A stretch of DNA of 64,000 bases from Paenibacillus sp. UNC451MF (GTDB lineage Bacteria; Bacillota; Bacilli; Paenibacillales; NBRC-103111), in assembly GCF_000686845.1 (NCBI RefSeq), contig NZ_JMLS01000017.1, forward strand, positions 62,001 through 126,000. The letters are read 5' to 3'. Below the pieces are notes generated by a model. That model was not told the DNA's origin, ran no database searches, and worked only from the letters and a program-made list of their open reading frames with translations. The position numbers and the translations under genes are program-made. Shown piece by piece: positions 52,977 through 61,530 of this stretch (positions are counted from its first letter, which is position 1; every line of letters begins with the position of its first letter).

Positions 52977-54896
52977 ATGCACCATTTAACTGATTTTGAC
53001 CACCAAGTTCTTTTTGAACATGTATATCGGAGTGCTCCCATTGGCATAGGCTTTGTGTCGATGGAGAGAAAGTGGATCAATGTTAATCCCGCTATGTGTA
53101 GAATTTTTGGGCGTTCAGAAGAAGAGCTAAGAGAGCTTACAATATCAGACTTGAGCTTTGCAGACGATATGAATACTAATGAAGAACTGATAAGAGAACT
53201 GCTGGATGATGTGAGGGATTCCTTTGAAGTTGAGAAACGGTACGTTCATAAAAATGGTAATATAATCTGGTCTTTCTTGAACGTTTCGCTTGTTCGAGAT
53301 GAGATAGATGGGAAGCCGCTGTATTTCATTTTGCAAATTATCGACAATACGAAGAATAAGCTTGCTGAACAGAAGCTGCAGGAAAGTATTGAGCGTTATA
53401 CTTCATTAAAAAAGTACAACCACGACGCTATCATTTCATTCGGACTGGATGGCAATATTATCAACGGCAATCAAATGGCGGAGCAACTGACTGGATATAA
53501 AATTGAAGAGCTTTTCGGTGTAAGCATTTCCAAACTGTTGGGACAAAAAAATCTTGCTGGAATCTTTTCAGCAAACCAGGATTACTCTTCCATTGAAAAA
53601 AATATTAATTATATCCAACACAAAGAAGGTCACGCGATAGAAGTGCTAGCAACGTTAGCTCCCATTTTTATACATAATAAAAATGCAGGTTTTTATATTA
53701 TTGCTAAAGACATGACTGAGCAAAAGCGGCTGCTTATTGAGAAAGAAGCCGCAGAAAAGACGAATAAAGCCAAAAGCGAATTTTTGGCAATGATGAGTCA
53801 TGAGATACGGACTCCTATGAATGGGGTTATCGGAATGACGGATTTGCTCTTGGAAACAAAATTAGATCAAGAACAGCAAGAGTATGTTCAAATAATTAAG
53901 AAAAGCGGGAACACGCTTCTGACGATCATTAACGATATTTTGGATTTTTCCAAGATTGAATCAGGGATTTCAGAAGTTGTTGTAGAGCCATTCAATGTCA
54001 GAGCGATTGTGTTAGAGACATTAAATATCATTATGCCAAGGGCACTTGAGAAAAACTTGGAGATTTCTACTGCCGTCTGCCCAAAAGTTCCTAACATTGT
54101 AGGTGGCGATGATACCAAATTAAGACAAGTCCTTATCAATTTGCTTAGCAATGCCGTTAAATTTACATCAGAAGGAACGATTTCAATCTCGGTGGATTGT
54201 GTCACTCATGAACAGAGTACGGTGTTTCTTCAATTCAAAATTCAGGATACAGGTTTAGGAGTTCCAAGAGATAAGGTGAATCGCTTATTTGATCCTTTCT
54301 ACCAGGTCGATAATTTTATGACGAGGAAGACGGAGGGAACTGGTTTAGGCTTAGCCATTTGTAAAAAGCTTGTTCAATTAATGGGGGGAGAAATATGGTA
54401 CGAAGCCTCTGCAGATCCTTCAGGTTCGCTTTTTATCTTCACAGCCCAATTTCAAGTCGAACTCCAAACGGAATCCCAATCTATAGATCTTTCCCTTGAG
54501 CAGGAAAGTGAAGCTTCGAATTCCATTAATATTTTGATTGCTGAGGATAATCCTGTTAATCAGATCGTCTTAAAGAAAATGTTGGAAAAGCTTGGCTACC
54601 GTTCAACGATAGTGGAAAATGGAAAAGATGTGGTAGTAGCGGCTCAGAGCTTCCCGTATGACCTTATTTTCATGGATGTTCAAATGCCTGTGATGGATGG
54701 GTTAGAAGCAACCAAGACGATAAAAGCCAATTCAACGAGTCAGAAGACTCCTTACATTGTGGCAGTAACCGCTCATGCAATAAAAGGCGACCGAGAAAAA
54801 TATTTAGCCGAGGGTATGGATGAATATGTTAGTAAGCCTATTAGTATGAATGCCGTATCAAGAATCATTGACAAATTCATGGAGAACGCACCTTAG
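52977..54896 (+). CDS. Hybrid sensor histidine kinase (PAS-PAS-HisKA-HATPase-REC)
   Basis: A 639-residue soluble hybrid kinase. A first PAS/PAC sensor covers about 10-130 (GFVSMERKWINVNPAMCRIFGRSEEEL) and a second about 135-250. The HisKA domain holds phosphoacceptor His275 in MMSHEIRTPMNGVIG. The ATPase domain has the N-box LRQVLINLLSNAVKFTSEG and G-boxes DTGLGVP and GTGLGLAICKKL. A C-terminal receiver (about 518-635) has phosphoacceptor Asp567 in FMDVQMPVMDG and Lys in YVSKPI. No transmembrane helix, so it senses an internal signal. No partner phosphotransfer protein or regulator lies nearby. The start is ATG 52977 in a GGGGGGAGGAG context. Confidence 0.93.
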   Translation: MHHLTDFDHQVLFEHVYRSAPIGIGFVSMERKWINVNPAMCRIFGRSEEELRELTISDLSFADDMNTNEELIRELLDDVRDSFEVEKRYVHKNGNIIWSFLNVSLVRDEIDGKPLYFILQIIDNTKNKLAEQKLQESIERYTSLKKYNHDAIISFGLDGNIINGNQMAEQLTGYKIEELFGVSISKLLGQKNLAGIFSANQDYSSIEKNINYIQHKEGHAIEVLATLAPIFIHNKNAGFYIIAKDMTEQKRLLIEKEAAEKTNKAKSEFLAMMSHEIRTPMNGVIGMTDLLLETKLDQEQQEYVQIIKKSGNTLLTIINDILDFSKIESGISEVVVEPFNVRAIVLETLNIIMPRALEKNLEISTAVCPKVPNIVGGDDTKLRQVLINLLSNAVKFTSEGTISISVDCVTHEQSTVFLQFKIQDTGLGVPRDKVNRLFDPFYQVDNFMTRKTEGTGLGLAICKKLVQLMGGEIWYEASADPSGSLFIFTAQFQVELQTESQSIDLSLEQESEASNSINILIAEDNPVNQIVLKKMLEKLGYRSTIVENGKDVVVAAQSFPYDLIFMDVQMPVMDGLEATKTIKANSTSQKTPYIVAVTAHAIKGDREKYLAEGMDEYVSKPISMNAVSRIIDKFMENAP

Positions 54897-55001
54897 GGTG
54901 TGTTCAGAGGCATGATCAAAATTAACAATGGTGTGGATTTTTTAAAAAAATGTTTACCGCACCGCAGTTTTTTGATATTATAATCGCAACACATTCAAAT
55001 G

Positions 55002-55292
55002 CGATGAAGAGACGAGTAAATAAATGGATTCTTTCACAGAGAGCTCCCTTAGCTGAAAAGGAGCAAAGATTTCTTTATTGAAAAAAGACTCAGAGCAGCA
55101 CATCGGAACCTTAATTAAAGAGGATGGTGCGCCAGGAGCTCCTGTTACAGAGCTAGAGTATAAGCATTACATCGTAATGCCGTACTTGAAGAGGCAAATA
55201 TGGCGACATATTAGCGAATCTGGGGTGGTACCACGAGCATATAGAATCTCGTCCCCAAGACAAATAGTCTTGGGGGTGGGATTTTTTTTATT
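55002..55292 (+). ncRNA. T-box leader (tRNA-sensing riboswitch), lysine specifier predicted
   Basis: The T-box sequence GGGTGGTACCACGAG is at 55223-55237, followed by a terminator: CTCGTCCCCAAGAC pairs with GTCTTGGGGGTGGGA before T8 (about 55247-55292). Stem I closes by CGATG (55002-55006) with CATCG (55101-55105). The S-turn AGTA (55015-55018) faces the specifier loop GAAAAAAGA (55080-55088), in which either register reads a lysine codon, AAA or AAG. A TATAAT at 54979-54984 provides the -10 box. Uncharged tRNA-Lys should stabilise the antiterminator and switch on the downstream asd gene. Confidence 0.88.
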
Positions 55293-55415
55293 GTAGCAAA
55301 GTTAGCCGCAAAACATGTTATATAATGTACGTCAAATCAGAATGTTAGAATATCGAAAAAACAGATGTTACAAAATGAACGCTTAATTATATCATTTGAA
55401 AGGATTTGAATATCT

Positions 55416-56501
55416 ATGTCAGAAAAACTAAGAGTCGGTATTGTTGGAGGTACAGGCATGGTTGGCCAGCGCTTAGTTCAATTGCTGGATCAGCATCCTT
55501 GGTTTAAGGTGACGGCAATTGCAGCCAGTGCCAGCTCTGCCGGGAAGACTTATGAAGAAGCAGTGAAAGCCCGCTGGAAACTGTCTGACCCTATTCCAGA
55601 AGATGTGAAAAACATCATCGTTCAGGATGCTTCGAAAGTAGAAGAGGTAGCCAGTCATGTCGACTTTATCTTTTGTGCAGTTGAGATGAACAAGAATGAA
55701 ATTCAAGCATTAGAAGAAGCCTACGCGAAAACGGAAACGCCTGTTATTTCCAATAACTCGGCTCATCGCTGGACACCTGATATCCCGATGGTCATTCCTG
55801 AAATTAATCCAGAGCATATCGAAGTTATTGCTGCACAGAGAAAGCGTCTGGGAACCTCGAGAGGATTTATTGCCGTTAAGCCTAACTGTTCTATTCAAAG
55901 CTATGTACCTGCACTTCATGCTCTGCTGGATTATAAACCAACAAAAGTGGTTGCATCGACGTATCAAGCGATTTCCGGAGCAGGCAAAAACTTTACCGAT
56001 TGGCCGGATATGTTAGATAATGTTATTCCGTATATTGGCGGCGAGGAAGAAAAGAGTGAGCAGGAGCCACTGCGCATTTGGGGCAGCATTGTAAATGATG
56101 AGATTGTAAAAGCAAGTGCACCATTGATTACAACACAGTGCATTCGCGTTCCAGTAACCGATGGACATTTGGCTACAGTATTTGTATCGTTCGAGAACAA
56201 ACCTTCGAAGGAAGAAATTCTCAGCCGCTGGCAGCAATTCAAGGGACGTCCGCAGGAGCTTGGTTTGCCAAGCGCGCCAAAGCAGTTCATCACGTACTTT
56301 GAAGAAGAAAACAGACCACAGACTAAATTGGATCGCGACATCGAGCATGGTATGGGCGTTTCTACAGGCAGATTGCGCGAGGATTCCATTTACGATTATA
56401 AATTCGTAGGTCTATCACATAATACATTACGTGGAGCAGCAGGCGGTGCAGTTCTGATTGCAGAGCTGCTTAAAGCGGAAGGTTACATCCAAGCAAAATA
56501 A
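55416..56501 (+). CDS. asd: Aspartate-semialdehyde dehydrogenase (archaeal/fungal-type)
   Basis: A 361-residue NADP-dependent enzyme that converts aspartyl phosphate to aspartate semialdehyde, the branch point to lysine, diaminopimelate, threonine and methionine. The cofactor loop is GIVGGTGMVGQRLVQLL at residues 8-24. Active-site Cys158 is in VKPNCSIQSYV, and the substrate-region His is in VPVTDGHLATVFV. The sequence (HPWFKVTAIAAS, SAGKTYEEA, SNNSAHR) matches the archaeal/yeast-type Asd rather than the classical bacterial form. It lies directly after the T-box leader, so transcription depends on tRNA charging. GAAAGGA precedes ATG 55416. Confidence 0.92.
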   Translation: MSEKLRVGIVGGTGMVGQRLVQLLDQHPWFKVTAIAASASSAGKTYEEAVKARWKLSDPIPEDVKNIIVQDASKVEEVASHVDFIFCAVEMNKNEIQALEEAYAKTETPVISNNSAHRWTPDIPMVIPEINPEHIEVIAAQRKRLGTSRGFIAVKPNCSIQSYVPALHALLDYKPTKVVASTYQAISGAGKNFTDWPDMLDNVIPYIGGEEEKSEQEPLRIWGSIVNDEIVKASAPLITTQCIRVPVTDGHLATVFVSFENKPSKEEILSRWQQFKGRPQELGLPSAPKQFITYFEEENRPQTKLDRDIEHGMGVSTGRLREDSIYDYKFVGLSHNTLRGAAGGAVLIAELLKAEGYIQAK

Positions 56502-56526
56502 ACAAATACGCATTGTGATTTATCCT

Positions 56527-56573
56527 AAAAAAACAGCAAGCATCCTATGATTTAGGGGATTGCTGTTTTTTTT
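56527..56573 (+). terminator. Rho-independent terminator after asd
   Basis: Stem AAAAACAGCAA / TTGCTGTTTTT enclosing an inner ATCC...GGAT pairing, followed by T8. About 25 bases after the asd stop. Confidence 0.9.
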
Positions 56574-56766
56574 AGTATAAGGATCTAGTAAGGCATGATA
56601 ATTAGAGAATCTGATGCATTGCTGAGGTAATAAATGGTATCATAATCATGAATACATGGAAAAAGGAAGATTCTTTTAGTCAAAAGAGAAATGATGTTTG
56701 TAACAACCTGCTATTAAATAGAGGGTGCATGCTTCTGAAGACACTATAGTTTTAGGAGGAAAACGT

Positions 56767-57987
56767 ATGGTAAATACTTATAACGATTTGTCCTATTTAC
56801 ATTTAGAAAGCGCTCTCACCCATGCGAAAAGTAATGTTAGCATCGCTGATTTAGAAGAAGCGGCGAATTCTGCTGTTTTAAATGTGGAAGGGATTACTTC
56901 ACCGGTGATCATACAGTCCATTGAGCTGTTGTTCAATAACGGATTATACTTCTTGAGGACCCGATCGAAAGACGGTTCTGAAGGGGTCGCTGTGACAAGC
57001 GAGCGTGCAGGTTATTTGTATCCTTTGCTCCAGCAGCTGATCATCCCTTACTTTATAGGCAAGGATGCCAGAGATTTGGAAAAGCTATTAGATGGTGTTT
57101 ATGTGTACCAAAGCAATTATAAACTGTCCGGGCTTGCTCTTTGGTGCTGCATATCATGGGTGGAGGCCAGCTTGCTGGATATGTTAGGTAGAATGAGTGG
57201 CAAGCCGATCGGCGATCTTCTAGGAGGTGTCATTCGCAACGAGATTCCTATTTATGTGGCAAGTGGCAACAGAGGGACAACGCCTGAAGAGGAGATTGAA
57301 GTGTTGCAGAAGAAGGTCGCCGAGACGGGAGCCAGGGCTGTTAAATTTAAAGTAGGCGGCAGAATGAGCAAAAATGCCGATTCCATAGAAGGGCGATCCG
57401 AAACGCTCATTTATTTGACGCGCAAAACTTTTGGTGATGATTTCACCATACATGCTGATGGAAATGGTTCCTATGATCCTCCGGTAGCTATTAAGTACGG
57501 TAAGATTTTGGAGGAAATTGGTGCCTTCTTCTATGAAGAGCCTTGTCCATTCGAGCATCTTGAGGATACCAAGGAGGTCGCGGATGCGCTTCAAATCCCA
57601 CTGGCCTTCGGGGAGCAAGAAACCAGCTTAAGGCGGTTCCGGTGGATTATCCATAATGATGCCGCTCAAGTAGTGCAGCCTGACCTACAATACAACGGAG
57701 GATTTATAAGGAATACCCGTGTTGCCAGAATGGCTGCTTTAAAAGGCATACCTGTCACACCGCACATTTCCGGCGGGTTTGGATATATCTATATGCTTCA
57801 TTTTGCATCGTACATTCCGAATATTGGGAAATTTCAGGAGGACAAAGCGGGTGTGAAAGTGACCGACTACCTATTCACTCCGCAAATGGAAGTGAAAGAT
57901 GGCGTCTTTCGAGCACCTACAGGCCCCGGTCTTGGAATGGATTATTCAGTGGTTGACAAAGTGCTTCGTAAAGCGCACCTGATTTAA
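56767..57987 (+). CDS. Enolase-superfamily enzyme (mandelate racemase/muconate lactonizing type)
   Basis: A 406-residue enolase-superfamily protein. Residues about 1-150 are the capping domain, then a barrel. Active-site residues are Lys193/Lys195 in VKFKVGG, metal ligands Asp231 (HADGNGSY), Glu257 (YEEP) and Glu283 (GEQE), and His333 (TPHISGG). The combination of a Lys-x-Lys motif and the late His suits the mandelate racemase group, mostly sugar-acid dehydratases and epimerases. ATG 56767 is preceded by TAGGAGGA; an upstream in-frame ATG at 56725 has no site. A GAAAGCGCTCTCA cre-like sequence lies 40 bases inside the gene. Substrate unknown. Confidence 0.87.
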   Translation: MVNTYNDLSYLHLESALTHAKSNVSIADLEEAANSAVLNVEGITSPVIIQSIELLFNNGLYFLRTRSKDGSEGVAVTSERAGYLYPLLQQLIIPYFIGKDARDLEKLLDGVYVYQSNYKLSGLALWCCISWVEASLLDMLGRMSGKPIGDLLGGVIRNEIPIYVASGNRGTTPEEEIEVLQKKVAETGARAVKFKVGGRMSKNADSIEGRSETLIYLTRKTFGDDFTIHADGNGSYDPPVAIKYGKILEEIGAFFYEEPCPFEHLEDTKEVADALQIPLAFGEQETSLRRFRWIIHNDAAQVVQPDLQYNGGFIRNTRVARMAALKGIPVTPHISGGFGYIYMLHFASYIPNIGKFQEDKAGVKVTDYLFTPQMEVKDGVFRAPTGPGLGMDYSVVDKVLRKAHLI

Positions 57988-58034
57988 GATAAAATCAAAA
58001 TTAATGTGAACTGGCAATACAGTAAAGACCTCAT

Positions 58035-58062
58035 AAAAAGGCCTTTCTCAAGGCCTTTTTCC
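58035..58062. terminator. Bidirectional terminator between convergent genes
   Basis: AAAAAGGCCT pairs with AGGCCTTTTT around a six-base loop. It lies between the enolase-superfamily gene and the convergent MFS gene, and can serve both. Confidence 0.85.
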
Positions 58063-58132
58063 ACTGTTTGCGAGCAGATTGTCGGTATAGTTTTATCAAC
58101 TTTCCATTTGTATCTCTTCAAACGCACTTAAG

Positions 58133-59329
58133 CTACGCATTAGATTTGGCTTCAGCTTTTGCCGCTTGTGTCGACAGGACACCGCTTGTAATAAAAACAA
58201 GCAGCGAGCACGCCAAACAGATCCCCGTAAAAATACCGACAGCAGAATAACCGTTAAATCCCGCATACAGCAATCCGGCCATCCAAGCTCCGAACGTGGT
58301 CGCTCCATTCATGGTTGATGTGGCAAGACTTGAAATAGTACCACGGATAGTAGGATTTAAACTATTCAGCAGTCCCACCATAAGCGGGAATAAAATACCA
58401 AGGATAGCGAATATGAAAAAGTAAACACCTTTCACTATATTAACCGACGACACATGAGGCAATATGATATAAGCTGAGATAATAATGAGCATCCCCACCG
58501 CCATAGTCTGAAACTGATTTAATGCTTTTATCACATAAGGAGAGCATAGGCTGCCGAGAAAATTTCCAAGCCCCAAGAAGATGATCACATAACCAGCCTC
58601 ATCAATAGAAAGGTAAAAGCGGTCCGTCATCCATTTCCCGAGAAAAGCAAAGGCGGCGCTGCTCCCTAGATGAACAAAAAAGTAGGCGAGGAAGGTGCCT
58701 CTTGCTTTGCCGCTCTCTAGAAGGGGAACGTATCTTTTTAATATAGACGGTTTAGTTCCTTGGTGGTGGTGCGGTTTCATACTAGGCACTGCAAAAAAGA
58801 CTGCAACCGCCAGCAGCAGTGAAAATAACCCGATGGTCCAGAATGGAAGAGACCAATTGCTTGCTGCCAGCAGGCTTCCGATCGGCACACCAAGCGCTTG
58901 AGAGACTGCGAGCCCTGCGTAGGCAACGCCCAGTACTTTACTGATTTTAGCCGGGGGAAACAGAGTTGGAATGGATGCCCACACTTGCGGCGCAGTAAAC
59001 GCTGCGCTGACTCCCGCCAAAAACCGGAACAAGCACATAGTCCAAAAATCAACGGCAAACCCGCACAAGCATGTTGAAACGGCGAAGCATGTAAGGCCTG
59101 ACAACATTACTTTTTTTCGATCCCATCCATCGGATAAAGGTCCGGCGATCAGCGCAAACACCGCTGAACCCAAGGTGTAGGCTCCCATCATCCATCCTGC
59201 CATTTCTGTAGGTACACCGAACCTATCTTGCAGTGTCGGAAGCAAGGGAGAGATCAGAAACGTATCCGTACCGATAACGAACATGATAAGAAAAAATAAC
59301 ACGAGAATTTTACTCATTCTATTCACCAT
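58133..59329 (-). CDS. MFS transporter (DHA1 type)
   Basis: A 398-residue major facilitator with about twelve helices. The helix 2-3 loop carries motif A, GPLSDGWDRKKV, and helix 4-5 has FRFLAGVSAAFTAPQVWASI, typical of the AraJ/YdhP-like exporters. It is divergent from a WYL regulator gene, sharing an 87-base intergenic region with a perfect palindrome, so it is probably the regulator's target. ATG 59329 or 59317 could be the start; the second has GGTGA upstream. Substrate unknown. Confidence 0.87.
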   Translation of the reverse strand: MVNRMSKILVLFFLIMFVIGTDTFLISPLLPTLQDRFGVPTEMAGWMMGAYTLGSAVFALIAGPLSDGWDRKKVMLSGLTCFAVSTCLCGFAVDFWTMCLFRFLAGVSAAFTAPQVWASIPTLFPPAKISKVLGVAYAGLAVSQALGVPIGSLLAASNWSLPFWTIGLFSLLLAVAVFFAVPSMKPHHHQGTKPSILKRYVPLLESGKARGTFLAYFFVHLGSSAAFAFLGKWMTDRFYLSIDEAGYVIIFLGLGNFLGSLCSPYVIKALNQFQTMAVGMLIIISAYIILPHVSSVNIVKGVYFFIFAILGILFPLMVGLLNSLNPTIRGTISSLATSTMNGATTFGAWMAGLLYAGFNGYSAVGIFTGICLACSLLVFITSGVLSTQAAKAEAKSNA

Positions 59330-59372
59330 TTTCTTTTTTATTTGATCTTGACCCCTATTCTAGAGGATAATA

Positions 59373-59389
59373 GTGACAAGAGTTGTCAC
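59373..59389. promoter_or_regulatory. Operator palindrome between MFS and WYL-regulator genes
   Basis: GTGACAA-GAG-TTGTCAC is a perfect inverted repeat with seven-base arms and a three-base centre. It lies centrally between the two divergent genes, where the DeoR-type regulator is expected to bind. Confidence 0.75.
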
Positions 59390-59416
59390 GAAATATAAAA
59401 TAATTGGAGCTAGCTC

Positions 59417-60364
59417 ATGTCTAAATCGAAGCGTTTATTGGAACTGATGATGACGGTCAATCGAAAACGGAAATTTACGGTTAAAGAGCTTGCTATGGAG
59501 TTTGGCGTATCCACTAGAACAATGTTAAGGGATCTGCAGGAATTAAGTGAGCTAGGGGTTCCGCTTTATTCGGAGGTAGGTCCGCACGGTGGCTATCAGG
59601 TGTTGAAGGAAAGAATTTTGCCACCCATCGCATTTTCAGAAGAAGAGGCTGCCGCCTTGTTTTTTGCGGTATATGCACTTCGTCATTATTCTTCTTTGCC
59701 TTTTGAAGCGGAATCTGCCTCCGCACTGGACAAATTTTATTTACACATGTCGGGGGACGTTCGAGATCGTATTGATGAAATGAAAAACCGTGTAGACTTT
59801 GTGACGCCGACAAGACAGCAGGAATCCCCATACTTATCGATTTTGCTCGAGGCAGCCGTCCAACAAAAGGTACTGCTCATCCAGTACGAGCCGCGGGGAG
59901 AAGAGGCGGGGCGGAAAATACAACCGATCGGAATTTATGCCAATAACGGCTTGTGGTTTTGTCCGGCTTATTGCTTTCTGCGTAAAGATTTTCGCATATT
60001 TCGCTGCGATCGAATTCAATCTGCGGCATACGATGTTGACGGTACGGAGCCTATGGATCTACGGCACGTACATCTTGAAAATAAGGAGTTGGTATTTCAG
60101 AAGGAGAAGGAGTCTACCCAGCTTTATGCAGAACTGAGCCGAAAAGGGGTACAGATGTGTGAGGCTGTATTATGGCTGGGTTCCCACCTGAATATCCGCG
60201 AGGATGGCACAGGCTGGCTGGAAGGTCCAATTCCACAGAGCGATCTCGCATTTTATGCCAGATTTTTCATAGGTTTGGGCAATGAGGCGACAGTCAAGCA
60301 TCCTACGGAACTGATTGATTATATAAAACGACTATTCAAAGAGATCATGTCCAACTATGAATAG
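59417..60364 (+). CDS. YafY-type WYL-domain transcriptional regulator
   Basis: A 315-residue regulator. Residues about 1-60 form a DeoR-like helix-turn-helix (FTVKELAMEFGVSTRTMLRDLQELSELGVPLYSE). Residues about 140-215 form the WYL ligand-sensing domain (EAAVQQKVLLIQYEP, NNGLWFCPAYCFLRKDFRIFRCDRI). A C-terminal WCX-type domain follows to 300. TTGGAG lies eight bases before ATG 59417. The divergent MFS gene and the shared palindrome suggest control of that exporter. The ligand is not known. Confidence 0.9.
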   Translation: MSKSKRLLELMMTVNRKRKFTVKELAMEFGVSTRTMLRDLQELSELGVPLYSEVGPHGGYQVLKERILPPIAFSEEEAAALFFAVYALRHYSSLPFEAESASALDKFYLHMSGDVRDRIDEMKNRVDFVTPTRQQESPYLSILLEAAVQQKVLLIQYEPRGEEAGRKIQPIGIYANNGLWFCPAYCFLRKDFRIFRCDRIQSAAYDVDGTEPMDLRHVHLENKELVFQKEKESTQLYAELSRKGVQMCEAVLWLGSHLNIREDGTGWLEGPIPQSDLAFYARFFIGLGNEATVKHPTELIDYIKRLFKEIMSNYE

Positions 60365-60463
60365 TGCGAAATTTGATGCGTGACGGAAGTAATGGGAGAT
60401 TTTTTGTAAGCGAAGCCAGTTGTTGTTAAACTAAAGAAAATGGAACCTATTGGAGGCATCTCA

Positions 60464-60772
60464 ATGAGTCAACGCTATCGAATTACAAGAGCATTTCAGG
60501 AAAATGGAAATTCAGAACAAACAATAACATTGGAAGAATGTAAAGAATATTTTACGTCTAAACCAGATTTCGCTTATACACCAGTATTTACTGTGACAGG
60601 TTCAACCAGCATGTCCATTGAGGGAGACTTTTTCATGTGGAGTTACGGTGAGGTAAAGATCCCATTCCGATATTATGAGGGAGATATTTATGTATCCGGC
60701 ACTAACGAAGCAGTAATCCCCAAGATGCTTGAGGTTGCGAGCGATTTGAGGGCGGACGTGGCAGAAGGGTGA
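60464..60772 (+). CDS. Small uncharacterised protein
   Basis: A 102-residue soluble protein with no recognised family. It begins MSQRYRITRAFQENGNSEQ, has a helix with LEECKEYFTSKPDF, then a beta-rich core (VFTVTGSTSMSIEGDFFMWSYGEVKIPFRYYEGDIYVSG) and a short C-terminal helix. ATG 60464 is chosen because TTGGAGG sits at correct spacing, whereas the in-frame ATG 60440 lacks one. It follows the WYL regulator by 100 bases and no terminator separates them. The 235 bases after it, to 61007, show nothing recognised. Confidence 0.6.
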   Translation: MSQRYRITRAFQENGNSEQTITLEECKEYFTSKPDFAYTPVFTVTGSTSMSIEGDFFMWSYGEVKIPFRYYEGDIYVSGTNEAVIPKMLEVASDLRADVAEG

Positions 60773-61007
60773 TTTAGTAAACAAAATGGAAAGATACTGA
60801 GGCAAATCATAATCTTAAGTTATTCAAAGGGGACATATCCACTAAGGTGCGAATCGCTACAGACGAATATCAGTTTGGTACTAGTTTAAATTAAGCCTTT
60901 TCACATAGTACACGGCAAGTTAACATATTTGTAAAAGAGAACCAATGATGTTGACGAACTAACCATCTGCATATTAGTCGCTTGTAACCTTAAGAGGAGG
61001 TACCCCT

Positions 61008-61472
61008 ATGTACCCAAAGTATCAAAGACGTAACACACTTGCTTTCACAGCAGCATCTTACTTCGCCCTTGCTGCTGGAATATTTTTATATTGCCTTGGT
61101 ATTTACAATGCTGACTGGCAATTAAATGTAAAAGGTTACTACTTGTTATGTATGTTCTTAATCATTATTACAAGCATAGTAACCCAAAAGGTGATACGGG
61201 ATAATGCTGAGGATAAAGAACTAAAAAACGAAAATCCAAAACATCGTTTACGTAACACTCCCGCATTCACAGGAATGGCGATAGTGGGGTTAATAATCGG
61301 TTTCTGCATGTTTTTCATTGGATTATACAATGCAACATTTGAATTAAACGAAAAGGGCTACTATATTGCCGTTATGCTTTTGATCTCTTATAGTTCTATC
61401 GGGGTACAAAAAGTGACTCGCGATAACGCTGAGGACAAGGAGATCTTCGAGAATCATAATCTCAATGGATAA
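61008..61472 (+). CDS. YiaA/YiaB-type two-helix-domain membrane protein
   Basis: A 154-residue inner membrane protein formed by a duplicated yiaAB module. Each half has two transmembrane helices followed by the charged end VTQKVIRDNAEDKE or VQKVTRDNAEDKE. The repeat is obvious: NTLAFTAASYFALAAGIFLYCLGIYNA is matched by NTPAFTGMAIVGLIIGFCMFFIGLYNA. The family has no firm function; some members respond to envelope or other stress. AGAGGAGG precedes ATG 61008. It ends at a symmetric terminator shared with the convergent MFS gene. Confidence 0.9.
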   Translation: MYPKYQRRNTLAFTAASYFALAAGIFLYCLGIYNADWQLNVKGYYLLCMFLIIITSIVTQKVIRDNAEDKELKNENPKHRLRNTPAFTGMAIVGLIIGFCMFFIGLYNATFELNEKGYYIAVMLLISYSSIGVQKVTRDNAEDKEIFENHNLNG

Positions 61473-61519
61473 TATCAGAAAAACCCGCCAGTACGATTAG
61501 GCGGGTTTTTCTGATATTA
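61471..61519. terminator. Long symmetric bidirectional terminator
   Basis: AATATCAGAAAAACCCGCC pairs with GGCGGGTTTTTCTGATATT, a 19-base perfect stem with a ten-base loop. The first arm starts at the end of the stop codon of the plus-strand gene and the second lies near the convergent MFS stop. Confidence 0.95.
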
Positions 61520-61530
61520 GCAGCAATCCA

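Noticed and set aside
55078-55296. A 72-codon plus-strand reading frame
   Set aside because: It lies entirely inside the T-box leader, and its odd peptide is a by-product of the conserved RNA sequence and terminator.
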